The notes under the pieces are model-generated. The model had not been told where the DNA came from. It did no database searches and saw only the letters and a list, made by a program, of their open reading frames with translations. Source: an uncultured Bacteroidales bacterium (GTDB taxonomy: Bacteria > Bacteroidota > Bacteroidia > Bacteroidales > P3). From it: a DNA stretch of 6,733 bases. Positions 1-5,247 of this stretch are shown one piece after another. A program made the translations under genes and the position numbers. The stretch's first letter is position 1, and every line of letters begins with the position of its first letter. The DNA lies in assembly GCA_947097635.1 (NCBI GenBank), contig CAMURW010000082.1, forward strand, positions 1 to 6,733, written 5' to 3'.

Positions 1-11
1 GATAGGTGCTC

Positions 12-1382
12 CTATAATTTGGACTTGTCAATATGGAAATTGGCCGCTGGCCCGTTGCAGGGGCTGCTGCAGGGTATGGCGCATTCGCTGCAGGCTGTCA
101 GTTCGCCGTGCAGACGTTTTTTGACCATGTCCGCGATGCTGTCGCGCAGCTGTGGCAACTCAATCTTCTTCACCACCTCATCGCAGAAAGCGTAAAGCAG
201 CATGGTGCGTGCAACATGTTCGCTGATGCCGCGGCTGCGGATGTAGAACATCTCATCGTCGTTCGCTTGACCTGTGGTGGTACCGTGGCTGCATTTCACG
301 TCGTCGTTGTAGATTTCCAGGAAGGGGTGTGTGTTGATGGTGGCAGTGTCGGTGAGCAGGATGTTCTTGTTGCTCATGTAGGCTTCCGTCTTCTTGGCAT
401 CGTCGCGCACCAGCACATGTCCACTGAAGTCGCCATGGGCTTGGTCGTCCAGTATTCCTTTGTAGAACTCGTGGCTAATGCAGTTTGGTGCTGCATGTTC
501 CACGTAGATGTAGTTGTCTACCTGCTGCTCTTTATCCACCAGGTATAGGCCGTGAGCCTCGATGCCACAGTGTTCGCCCTGCATACGTATTTCGCAATGG
601 TTACGCACCAGTCCGCCGTTGAATGTGATGGTGTTGCTGAGGAACTGCACGTTGTGTTGTGCGGTGACATAGGTTTGGTTGAGCAGGGCACTGTCGTTGT
701 TGAGGTTGGCGAGTTTGTAGTATTGTACGTTGCTATCGCTTCCTAGTATTAGTTCCGTGACGTTGTTCGACACGCTTCGATTGGGGGTGCCACTGTCGTC
801 GCAGTGGATGATGGTGACGTGGCTGTTATGACCTGCGATGATGAGGTTTCGTGTTTGCAGCATCAAGGAGTGTGGGCTTGCCACGATGTTCTGTAGTTGT
901 ATGGGTTGCTGCATCTCCACGCCGTCGGGGATGTAGATGAAAATGCCGTCGCTGAAGTGCTCGTTGTTGAGTTTCTGGTAGGGGTTTTCGCGTGCTATCG
1001 CTTGTCCGAATCCTTTCTCCACGAGTTCTGCGCATTGCATCATGGCATCGCGTAGTCCTCCCATGATGATGCCGTTTTTGAGGCGTTGCATGGGTTGGTA
1101 GTAGAATCCGCTGATCGTGGAAATCTTCAAGGTCTCTAGTTGTGGGATGTTGCAGTGCGCGTTGTATTGCAGGGCTTCTTCGTTGTGGGAAGGCAGGACA
1201 AGGTTGTCATCGATGTAGTCCGACATATCGAAACCTCTCCATGTTTCCCTGATGTCCTTAAGGTTCTTGCGACTGGCTTTGGAGAAGCCTGTCAGTGGCA
1301 CCTCCTCGCTAATGTTTAGTTCCTTGTCGCGGAGGTTGATCATGTGGGGCAGGTCGCGAAAGTGTTGTATGATTGTATCCAT
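12..1382 (-). CDS. sufD: Fe-S cluster assembly scaffold protein SufD
   Basis: SufD is the non-ATPase partner of SufB and SufC in the cytoplasmic SufBC2D scaffold that builds Fe-S clusters. The 456-residue product has the family layout: an N-terminal helical region (about 1-120), a long beta-helix core (about 145-370) and a C-terminal helical segment. The core ends in the conserved DVKCSHG motif with Cys364 and His366; in E. coli the matching SufD histidine acts at the SufB-SufD interface. The ATG at 1382 lies 17 bases after the sufC stop and follows an AAAGGA ribosome site (1391-1396) at 8-base spacing, so the start is well supported. It is almost certainly cotranscribed with sufC. The last 29 residues are odd: they hold four closely spaced cysteines (431, 434, 438, 442). 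The TAG stop at 12-14 is close to the window edge, so the next gene is unseen. SufB is excluded by the better match to SufD and the sufC-sufD order. Confidence 0.95.
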   Translation of the reverse strand: MDTIIQHFRDLPHMINLRDKELNISEEVPLTGFSKASRKNLKDIRETWRGFDMSDYIDDNLVLPSHNEEALQYNAHCNIPQLETLKISTISGFYYQPMQRLKNGIIMGGLRDAMMQCAELVEKGFGQAIARENPYQKLNNEHFSDGIFIYIPDGVEMQQPIQLQNIVASPHSLMLQTRNLIIAGHNSHVTIIHCDDSGTPNRSVSNNVTELILGSDSNVQYYKLANLNNDSALLNQTYVTAQHNVQFLSNTITFNGGLVRNHCEIRMQGEHCGIEAHGLYLVDKEQQVDNYIYVEHAAPNCISHEFYKGILDDQAHGDFSGHVLVRDDAKKTEAYMSNKNILLTDTATINTHPFLEIYNDDVKCSHGTTTGQANDDEMFYIRSRGISEHVARTMLLYAFCDEVVKKIELPQLRDSIADMVKKRLHGELTACSECAIPCSSPCNGPAANFHIDKSKL

Positions 1383-1390
1383 CAGAATTT

Positions 1391-1396
1391 TCCTTT
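1391..1396 (-). promoter_or_regulatory. Shine-Dalgarno site of sufD
   Basis: On the minus strand the sufC-sufD gap reads AAAGGA, 8 bases before the sufD ATG. It is the clearest Shine-Dalgarno match in this window, where most genes lack one, and it fixes the sufD start. Confidence 0.7.
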
Positions 1397-1399
1397 CGC

Positions 1400-2152
1400 T
1401 TATAGTTCTTCTTTAATCCAGTCGTAGCCGCGCGCTTCCAGCTCCTGTGCCAGTTCCTTTGGGCCAGTCTTCACAATGCGTCCTTCGTAGAGCACATGCA
1501 CGAATTCGGGTACTATGTAGTCCAACAGACGCTGATAGTGGGTGATGACGATGGTGGCGTTGTCTTTGGTGCGCAATTTGTTGACACCGTTGGCGACGAT
1601 GCGTAGGGCATCGATGTCCAGTCCGCTGTCCGTCTCGTCGAGGATGGCAAGGGCGGGGTTGAGCATGGCCATCTGGAAGATCTCGTTCTTTTTTTTCTCG
1701 CCGCCGCTGAAGCCTTCGTTGACGCTGCGGTTGGCTAGGTTTGTGGTCATTTCCACTACGGCTTTCTTCTCATCCATCATTTTCATGAACTCGGCTCCGC
1801 TCATGGGTTCTAGGCCATGGTATTTGCGCTGCTCGTTGACGGCGGTGCGCATGAAGTTGGTAATGCTGACGCCGGGGATTTCCACTGGGTACTGGAACCC
1901 TAGGAATATGCCTTCAGCGGCACGTACGTCGACGGGGAGGTCCAGGATGTTCTTGCCGTTGTAGATGACCTCGCCCTGCGTGACAGTATATTTGGGGTTG
2001 CCGGCAATGATGCCTGCCAGCGTGCTTTTGCCGTTACCGTTTGGTCCCATGAGGGCGTGCACTTCACCGCGGTTGATGTCAAGGTCTACACCTCTAAGAA
2101 TTTCTTTGTCGCCAATGGAGGCGTGAAGGTTACGGATGGAAAGAAGGGACAT
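1400..2152 (-). CDS. sufC: Fe-S cluster assembly ATPase SufC
   Basis: SufC is the soluble ABC-type ATPase of the SufBC2D complex; ATP binding and hydrolysis reshape SufB-SufD during cluster assembly. The 250-residue length is normal for the family. Visible motifs in order are Walker A GPNGNGKST (36-44), the Q-loop Gln87 in FLGFQYPVEIPG, the signature FSGGEKKKNE (148-157), Walker B ending LAILDETDSGLDID (Asp172, Glu173) and the H-loop His205 in VITHYQRLL. The DETDSGLDID and SGGEKK(R/K)NE forms separate SufC from transporter ATPases, and no membrane partner lies next to it. The ATG at 2152 begins the conserved LLSIRNLHASI strand; the bases before it read CTCCC, with no Shine-Dalgarno site. sufD follows after 17 bases. 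Upstream, after 60 bases, is a lipoprotein gene, not sufB. The codons for KKK in the signature form a run of eight A residues. Confidence 0.97.
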   Translation of the reverse strand: MSLLSIRNLHASIGDKEILRGVDLDINRGEVHALMGPNGNGKSTLAGIIAGNPKYTVTQGEVIYNGKNILDLPVDVRAAEGIFLGFQYPVEIPGVSITNFMRTAVNEQRKYHGLEPMSGAEFMKMMDEKKAVVEMTTNLANRSVNEGFSGGEKKKNEIFQMAMLNPALAILDETDSGLDIDALRIVANGVNKLRTKDNATIVITHYQRLLDYIVPEFVHVLYEGRIVKTGPKELAQELEARGYDWIKEEL

Positions 2153-2162
2153 GGGAGAAGTT

Positions 2163-2189
2163 TATAAAGTTTGTATGTTGTATAAAGTT
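2163..2189. repeat. Direct repeat TATAAAGTT in the sufC leader
   Basis: The plus strand reads TATAAAGTT at 2163-2171 and again at 2181-2189, a spacing of 18 bases, within the 60-base gap before sufC. It could bind a regulator or be chance in AT-rich DNA. The gap has no TAnnTTTG promoter element on the minus strand. Confidence 0.4.
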
Positions 2190-2212
2190 ATTAGTTCGAA
2201 AGCCGTTTTTTG

Positions 2213-2707
2213 TTATTTTTTCACTCGCTCCATCTTTTCCACCTTTATGTCGTGAAAGTCTTGATTGGCGAGGGAACGGTGAGACTGTAGAGCTGCTGGT
2301 ACTTGTGTGGGAACGTGGGCTTGCCATTTGCCATGGCGTTTCACCATGTCCAGTTGCTGATGTTTGGTTTGCAGCGGCATGGTCTTGGTGAAGAACACCG
2401 TCGCCGTGGTGTCGCTGGCATGGATGTTGATGCTGTCTATTGCTATGGTAGCAGGAATCTGCGACTGCACGTAGTTGGTGTCCAGCTGTGCGATGATGTC
2501 GGTGAATAAGGGTATGGTGTAGCGTCGCGTCTCTTCCGAGGCGTATGGCATGGCAGCCTGTGGGTCGAAATTGGCCATGGCATCGAGATAGCCCTGTGCT
2601 ACCTTGGCGGTTTGTTGTTGCTCGGCATTGAAAACTACCCGATGGCAAGAGGAAAATGCCATTGCCAGTAGCGTCAATTTTATTATTATATAATACTTTC
2701 TTTGCAT
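2213..2707 (-). CDS. Putative lipoprotein, NTF2-like pattern
   Basis: I do not recognise a named family with certainty. The 164-residue product starts with a type II signal peptide: basic QRKYY, a hydrophobic stretch, then FSSC with Cys21 as the likely lipidated residue. The rest resembles the NTF2-like/DUF4878-type small lipoproteins of Bacteroidetes: a helix with GYLDAMANFD and a YASEET segment, then strands with DSINI, TTATVFFTKT and a MVKRHGKWQA strand. These domains usually have no enzyme activity and may bind ligands or partners. I chose the ATG at 2707; a TTG 15 bases upstream (2722) is in frame but adds nothing to the signal peptide. The gene begins 23 bases after a terminator-like hairpin and ends 60 bases before sufC, so it may lead a lipoprotein-sufC-sufD unit. 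No clear promoter or Shine-Dalgarno site is visible. Its role is unknown. Confidence 0.82.
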   Translation of the reverse strand: MQRKYYIIIKLTLLAMAFSSCHRVVFNAEQQQTAKVAQGYLDAMANFDPQAAMPYASEETRRYTIPLFTDIIAQLDTNYVQSQIPATIAIDSINIHASDTTATVFFTKTMPLQTKHQQLDMVKRHGKWQAHVPTQVPAALQSHRSLANQDFHDIKVEKMERVKK

Positions 2708-2730
2708 GAACGGTAGAAGCAAAAGGAACG

Positions 2731-2774
2731 CAAAAGAAGTCCGAACAAATGGATATCTGTCCGGACTTCTTTTG
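2731..2774 (-). terminator. Hairpin terminator after the 122-residue lipoprotein gene
   Basis: A perfect 13-bp inverted repeat, CAAAAGAAGTCCG at 2731-2743 and its complement at 2762-2774, flanks an 18-base loop that can form three more pairs (ACA/TGT). On the minus strand it starts 13 bases after the stop of the 122-residue lipoprotein gene and its 3' arm ends in CTTCTTTTG, giving a short U-rich tail. The A-rich and T-rich ends make it near symmetric, so it could also work on the other strand. The U tract is interrupted, so termination may be partial. Confidence 0.75.
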
Positions 2775-2787
2775 GAGAAGCAACAGA

Positions 2788-3156
2788 TTAGTTGGATTTC
2801 TTTCTTTTGGGACCGTTGGTCTTGATAGTGGTACCCGTAGCTTCAGAGTTGTCATTCTTCTGGATAGCGGTGGCGTTCTTCACCTCGCTGTCATCTTTTT
2901 TCTCCTCAGCCTTGGCGGCGGCAGTGGTGCTGCTCTTTTTTTTCTTGGTAACGGTGGGCTTGGTCGCAGGACCTGTTTGTTCTTCCGCAACGGCAGTGGT
3001 AGTATCCTCCATAGGCTCTTCGATTACAGGCTCAGCTACGGGAGCTTCCTCTATGGGCATGCTGTCAAGAGGTTCTTCCTGTGTCTTGTTGTTGCAGGCT
3101 ACGGTGAGGCTCAAGGCTACAAGGGCGAGAGCGGCAATTCTGAATATTTTTTTCAT
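2788..3156 (-). CDS. Small low-complexity lipoprotein
   Basis: The function is not recognised. The 122-residue product begins with a clear lipoprotein signal (MKKIFRIAALALVAL, then TVAC with Cys21). The mature part has no visible folded domain. Residues about 26-62 are acidic and rich in proline and glutamate (EEPLDSMPIEEAPVAEPVIEEP), followed by a Thr/Lys/Ala segment with KKKK and KAEEKKDD, and a basic end GPKRKKSN. This charge split (acidic, then basic) suggests an extended linker or a protein that contacts the envelope or peptidoglycan electrostatically; that is inference. It lies 33 bases after the 211-residue lipoprotein gene, so the two are probably cotranscribed, and a strong hairpin follows its stop. 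A plus-strand open frame covers the same bases, but the signal peptide supports the minus strand. Confidence 0.85.
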   Translation of the reverse strand: MKKIFRIAALALVALSLTVACNNKTQEEPLDSMPIEEAPVAEPVIEEPMEDTTTAVAEEQTGPATKPTVTKKKKSSTTAAAKAEEKKDDSEVKNATAIQKNDNSEATGTTIKTNGPKRKKSN

Positions 3157-3164
3157 TGTATTGA

Positions 3165-3176
3165 AATAACGTTATT
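3165..3176. promoter_or_regulatory. 12-bp palindrome AATAACGTTATT between lipoprotein genes
   Basis: A perfect 12-base palindrome, AATAACGTTATT, fills the centre of the 33-base gap between the two lipoprotein genes and lies 8 bases before the downstream ATG. It may be an operator, an RNA processing signal, or chance in AT-rich DNA. Confidence 0.3.
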
Positions 3177-3189
3177 ATGTTTTACAGTA

Positions 3190-3825
3190 TTATTTAACAA
3201 ATTTGGCACCTTTAAGGCTAGCGGGGCGGACTATTTTGCTGGCGGGCATGGCCTTGCCGTAGTCGCTGGTGTCGGCCTTCACGGTCTGGTCGATGGCAAG
3301 AATGGTCATCTTGGTGGTAGCGGCGTTGTTCACATCCCAGTGGTTCGTGTAAGTTTCGTAAACGTCGAACATGTCAGCATTCAGTTTGAAGGAGATAGTG
3401 GCACCGGTGGCGTCGAAGGAGTCTACAACATAGCTCACGTTCTTGGCCCAGAAATCTCCGGTTTCGATGGTCTCGCCACCTATTTCCACGTTTAATCCAT
3501 TAGTCCAGTATTGTACTGCGAGGATGTTGTCGTTTTTGTAGTCGAATTTGGCGGTGTCGAAGATGGCGGAGTAGGCACCGCGTTTGGTGTTAGCGTCGAT
3601 GTAGGCATGGGGGAATTTCTTCACGCTGTCGGCAAAAAAGGCAGCCTGGATTTCATCGTATTTGATGTAGCATATGCCATCAGCTTTTGCGATATTCCAT
3701 TCTTTGTTGCCAAACGTTACCTTGGAAACGGTTTTGTCGTCTTTCTTGTCGTCTTTTTTGCAAGAGACAAAAATTATGCTGCTAGCAGCGAGTGCTAGGA
3801 AAAAGATTTTTAATACGTTTCTCAT
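3190..3825 (-). CDS. Putative surface-exposed lipoprotein
   Basis: The family is not recognised. The 211-residue product has a type II signal peptide (MRNVLKIFFLALAASS, then FVSC with Cys22). The mature end starts CKKDDKKDD; in Bacteroidetes such a charged run just after the cysteine resembles the lipoprotein export signal that sends proteins to the outer face of the outer membrane, so surface exposure is likely. After it comes a strand-rich sequence typical of small beta-sandwich lipoproteins: VTFGNKEWNIAKADG, IFDTAKFDYKND, a GGETIETGDFWAKNVSYVVDSFD segment in parts, and GATISFKLNADMFD. No catalytic motif is visible. The ATG at 3825 follows an A-rich AACAAAGAAAAA stretch. A candidate promoter lies about 170 bases upstream, leaving a long leader. 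The 122-residue lipoprotein gene follows after 33 bases. A calycin-like or DUF-type ligand-binding role is possible but unproven. Confidence 0.85.
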   Translation of the reverse strand: MRNVLKIFFLALAASSIIFVSCKKDDKKDDKTVSKVTFGNKEWNIAKADGICYIKYDEIQAAFFADSVKKFPHAYIDANTKRGAYSAIFDTAKFDYKNDNILAVQYWTNGLNVEIGGETIETGDFWAKNVSYVVDSFDATGATISFKLNADMFDVYETYTNHWDVNNAATTKMTILAIDQTVKADTSDYGKAMPASKIVRPASLKGAKFVK

Positions 3826-3871
3826 TTTTTCTTTGTTATTTTTTTATTTGACTAAATTTTATTTGACATGA

Positions 3872-3922
3872 TTACTTTGAACAACCTTTAGTAAGCTGTA
3901 CAAGGTCTTGGCGTTGTCGCAT
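3872..3922 (-). CDS. Possible 16-codon leader ORF
   Basis: In the leader of the 211-residue lipoprotein gene, an ATG at 3922 opens a 16-codon frame (MRQRQDLVQLTKGCSK) ending at TAA 3872-3874. It follows a purine-rich AAGAAAAAAAGAAA stretch that could serve as a ribosome site. So short a frame can arise by chance; position and the purine run are the only support. It ends 46 bases before the lipoprotein ATG. Confidence 0.25.
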   Translation of the reverse strand: MRQRQDLVQLTKGCSK

Positions 3923-3934
3923 TTTCTTTTTTTC

Positions 3935-3976
3935 TTAGCTATTTATGAGGCTTTTGCGTACCTGGAAAGGCTGCAT
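3935..3976 (-). CDS. Possible 13-codon leader ORF
   Basis: An ATG at 3976 opens a 13-codon frame (MQPFQVRKSLINS) that stops at 3935-3937, just before the second short frame. A GGA lies 6 bases ahead of the ATG. If the predicted promoter is right, this would be the first translated unit of the transcript. It is very short and may well be chance. Confidence 0.15.
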   Translation of the reverse strand: MQPFQVRKSLINS

Positions 3977-3997
3977 CTGTTCCGATGAAAATTTCTG

Positions 3998-4005
3998 CAA
4001 AAATA
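3998..4005 (-). promoter_or_regulatory. Bacteroidetes-type -7 promoter element
   Basis: The minus strand reads TATTTTTG followed by CA, a perfect match to the TAnnTTTG -7 box of the primary sigma factor in Bacteroidetes. The -33 region is weak: CTG at 4025-4027, 19 bases upstream, is a partial match to TTG. Transcription would start near 3990 and give a leader of about 165 bases before the 211-residue lipoprotein gene. I saw no equally good element in the other gaps. A weaker alternative with TTG at 3882-3884 and TAAAATTT at 3854-3861 would give a short leader. Confidence 0.55.
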
Positions 4006-4020
4006 CACCTTTTTTCTTGA

Positions 4021-4037
4021 TTAACAGCAGATGTTAA
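4021..4037. promoter_or_regulatory. Inverted repeat TTAACA-N5-TGTTAA over the -33 region
   Basis: Perfect 6-base half sites (4021-4026 and 4032-4037) are separated by GCAGA and overlap the place where the -33 element should be. The layout suits a repressor or activator site for the lipoprotein promoter. It is too weak for an intrinsic terminator of the permease gene, because the minus strand after it is A-rich, not U-rich. Confidence 0.4.
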
Positions 4038-4079
4038 CTTTATTTTAGAAAAGAGCTGAAAATGAGTGGTAGAAATAGG

Positions 4080-5219
4080 CTATTTGCTCTTGATGTCCAA
4101 TGCATCGCGGATGCCGTTGCCCAGCATCATGAAGGCTAGGACGATAATCATTATGGCTATGCCGGGAATGAAGGCAAGATAAGCGTTGTCCAGTAGTATG
4201 TAGCCATAGTTCTCTTTCACCATGCTGCCCCACGACGGCATGGGTGGCTGCACGCCGATGCCTAGGAAACTGAGGCCGGCCTCCAGCAGTATGGCACTGG
4301 CAAAGTTGCTGGCGGTAATTACGATGACGGTGCCCAGGATGTTTGGCAGGATGTGGCGGAAGATGATGCGGAAGGTGCTGAAGCCTAGCGCGCGTGCCGC
4401 CTCCACAAACTCTTTCTTCTTCACGCCGAACACCTGTCCCCTCACCACACGCGCTATGTCCACCCACATGGTGAGTCCCACGGCGATAAACACTTGCCAG
4501 AACCCTTTGCCCAGTGCGAAGGTGATGGCGATGACCAGCAGCACCGTGGGTATGCTCCACACTACGTTGACCAGCCACATGATGGCGTTGTCCACCCAGC
4601 CTCCATAGTAGGCAGCGAGGGAGCCCAGCGTGATACCTATCAGCAGGGCGATGGTAATGGCGATAAAACCGACGCTGAGGCTCACGCGGCTACCTATCAT
4701 TATCTGGCTTAGTACGTCGCGCCCATAACCATCCGTGCCGAAGAGGAAGGTTCGCGTGGTGATGTCCTTTACGTCGCTGGCGGCATAGTGTTGTACCTCC
4801 CCGTCGTTGGGAATGCTGCCGGTGAAAGCCTCCACTTCTATGCTGTCGCCTATTGCACGATGGCTGTAGACGGGAATGGCGGTGTAGGGCAGGGGAGCTC
4901 CTTTCAGCATCTTGGTGATCCACGACACCTGCTGCCGCTCCACGCCGTCGTTCACATAGATGAATGTGGCTTTGCTGCCAGGTTTCAGTGCCGTAAGTTC
5001 CAGGTATTGCTGGTTGCAGTGAGGTGTGTGGTCTGGTGTGATGAGGTAGCCCAGGAGGGCGATTATCACGAAGAAGAGGATAACCACGATACTGCCAACA
5101 GCCAATGGGTTCTTGCGAAAGCGACGCCAGGTGAGAGCGCTGGGGGAGTTGTTCTCCTGCACGGTGCTATCTTTAACAAAAACACGCTGCTTGCGACTGA
5201 AGATTTCGTGGAGAGTCAT
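4080..5219 (-). CDS. ABC transporter permease, DppC/OppC type
   Basis: This is one membrane subunit of a peptide (or nickel) type ABC transporter in the inner membrane. The 379-residue product has the N-terminal OppC-like segment with a first membrane helix (about 42-60), then the family hallmark LFGTDGYGRDVLSQIMIGSR start (159 on), further helices to about 366, and the EAA loop EAARALG (273-279) with RHILPN, which docks the ATPase. The end has AGLSFLGIGVQPPMPSWG, typical of this subfamily. The stretch between helix 1 and the GTDGYGRD motif is about 100 residues, longer than in E. coli DppC. I chose the ATG at 5219; an in-frame TTG at 5240 would add seven residues and lies only 7 bases after the upstream stop. 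No binding protein, second permease or ATPase is next to it, so partners must be elsewhere. It follows the MIP18 gene by 28 bases and may be cotranscribed. Confidence 0.92.
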   Translation of the reverse strand: MTLHEIFSRKQRVFVKDSTVQENNSPSALTWRRFRKNPLAVGSIVVILFFVIIALLGYLITPDHTPHCNQQYLELTALKPGSKATFIYVNDGVERQQVSWITKMLKGAPLPYTAIPVYSHRAIGDSIEVEAFTGSIPNDGEVQHYAASDVKDITTRTFLFGTDGYGRDVLSQIMIGSRVSLSVGFIAITIALLIGITLGSLAAYYGGWVDNAIMWLVNVVWSIPTVLLVIAITFALGKGFWQVFIAVGLTMWVDIARVVRGQVFGVKKKEFVEAARALGFSTFRIIFRHILPNILGTVIVITASNFASAILLEAGLSFLGIGVQPPMPSWGSMVKENYGYILLDNAYLAFIPGIAIMIIVLAFMMLGNGIRDALDIKSK

Positions 5220-5247
5220 CCTAGGCAGAAAGTAAGACAAAGTGGCA

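Noticed and set aside
33..548. A 171-codon open frame on the plus strand opposite sufD.
   Set aside because: It is opposite the well-conserved C-terminal half of sufD, shows no family motif, and reflects codon bias of the real gene.
2130..2855. A 241-codon open frame on the minus strand overlapping the NTF2-like lipoprotein in another frame.
   Set aside because: It crosses the terminator hairpin and the end of two genes, and lacks a signal peptide or any domain; the lipoprotein frame explains the region.
2749..3495. A 248-codon open frame on the plus strand, across the two lipoprotein genes.
   Set aside because: It lies antisense to two genes with clear lipoprotein signals and starts inside the terminator hairpin; its product has no recognisable domain and is low in complexity.
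3882..3901. Short ACCTT/AAGGT inverted repeat in the lipoprotein leader as an attenuator hairpin.
   Set aside because: Five pairs around a loop of about 13 bases with no U tract is too weak to support by eye.
4021..4037. The TTAACA/TGTTAA inverted repeat as terminator of the permease gene.
   Set aside because: The stem has only six AT-rich pairs and is followed on the minus strand by A residues instead of U residues.
5220..5240. TTG start for the ABC permease at 5240.
   Set aside because: The added seven residues show no conserved feature; an ATG at 5219 precedes the normal OppC-type N terminus. The TTG cannot be fully excluded.
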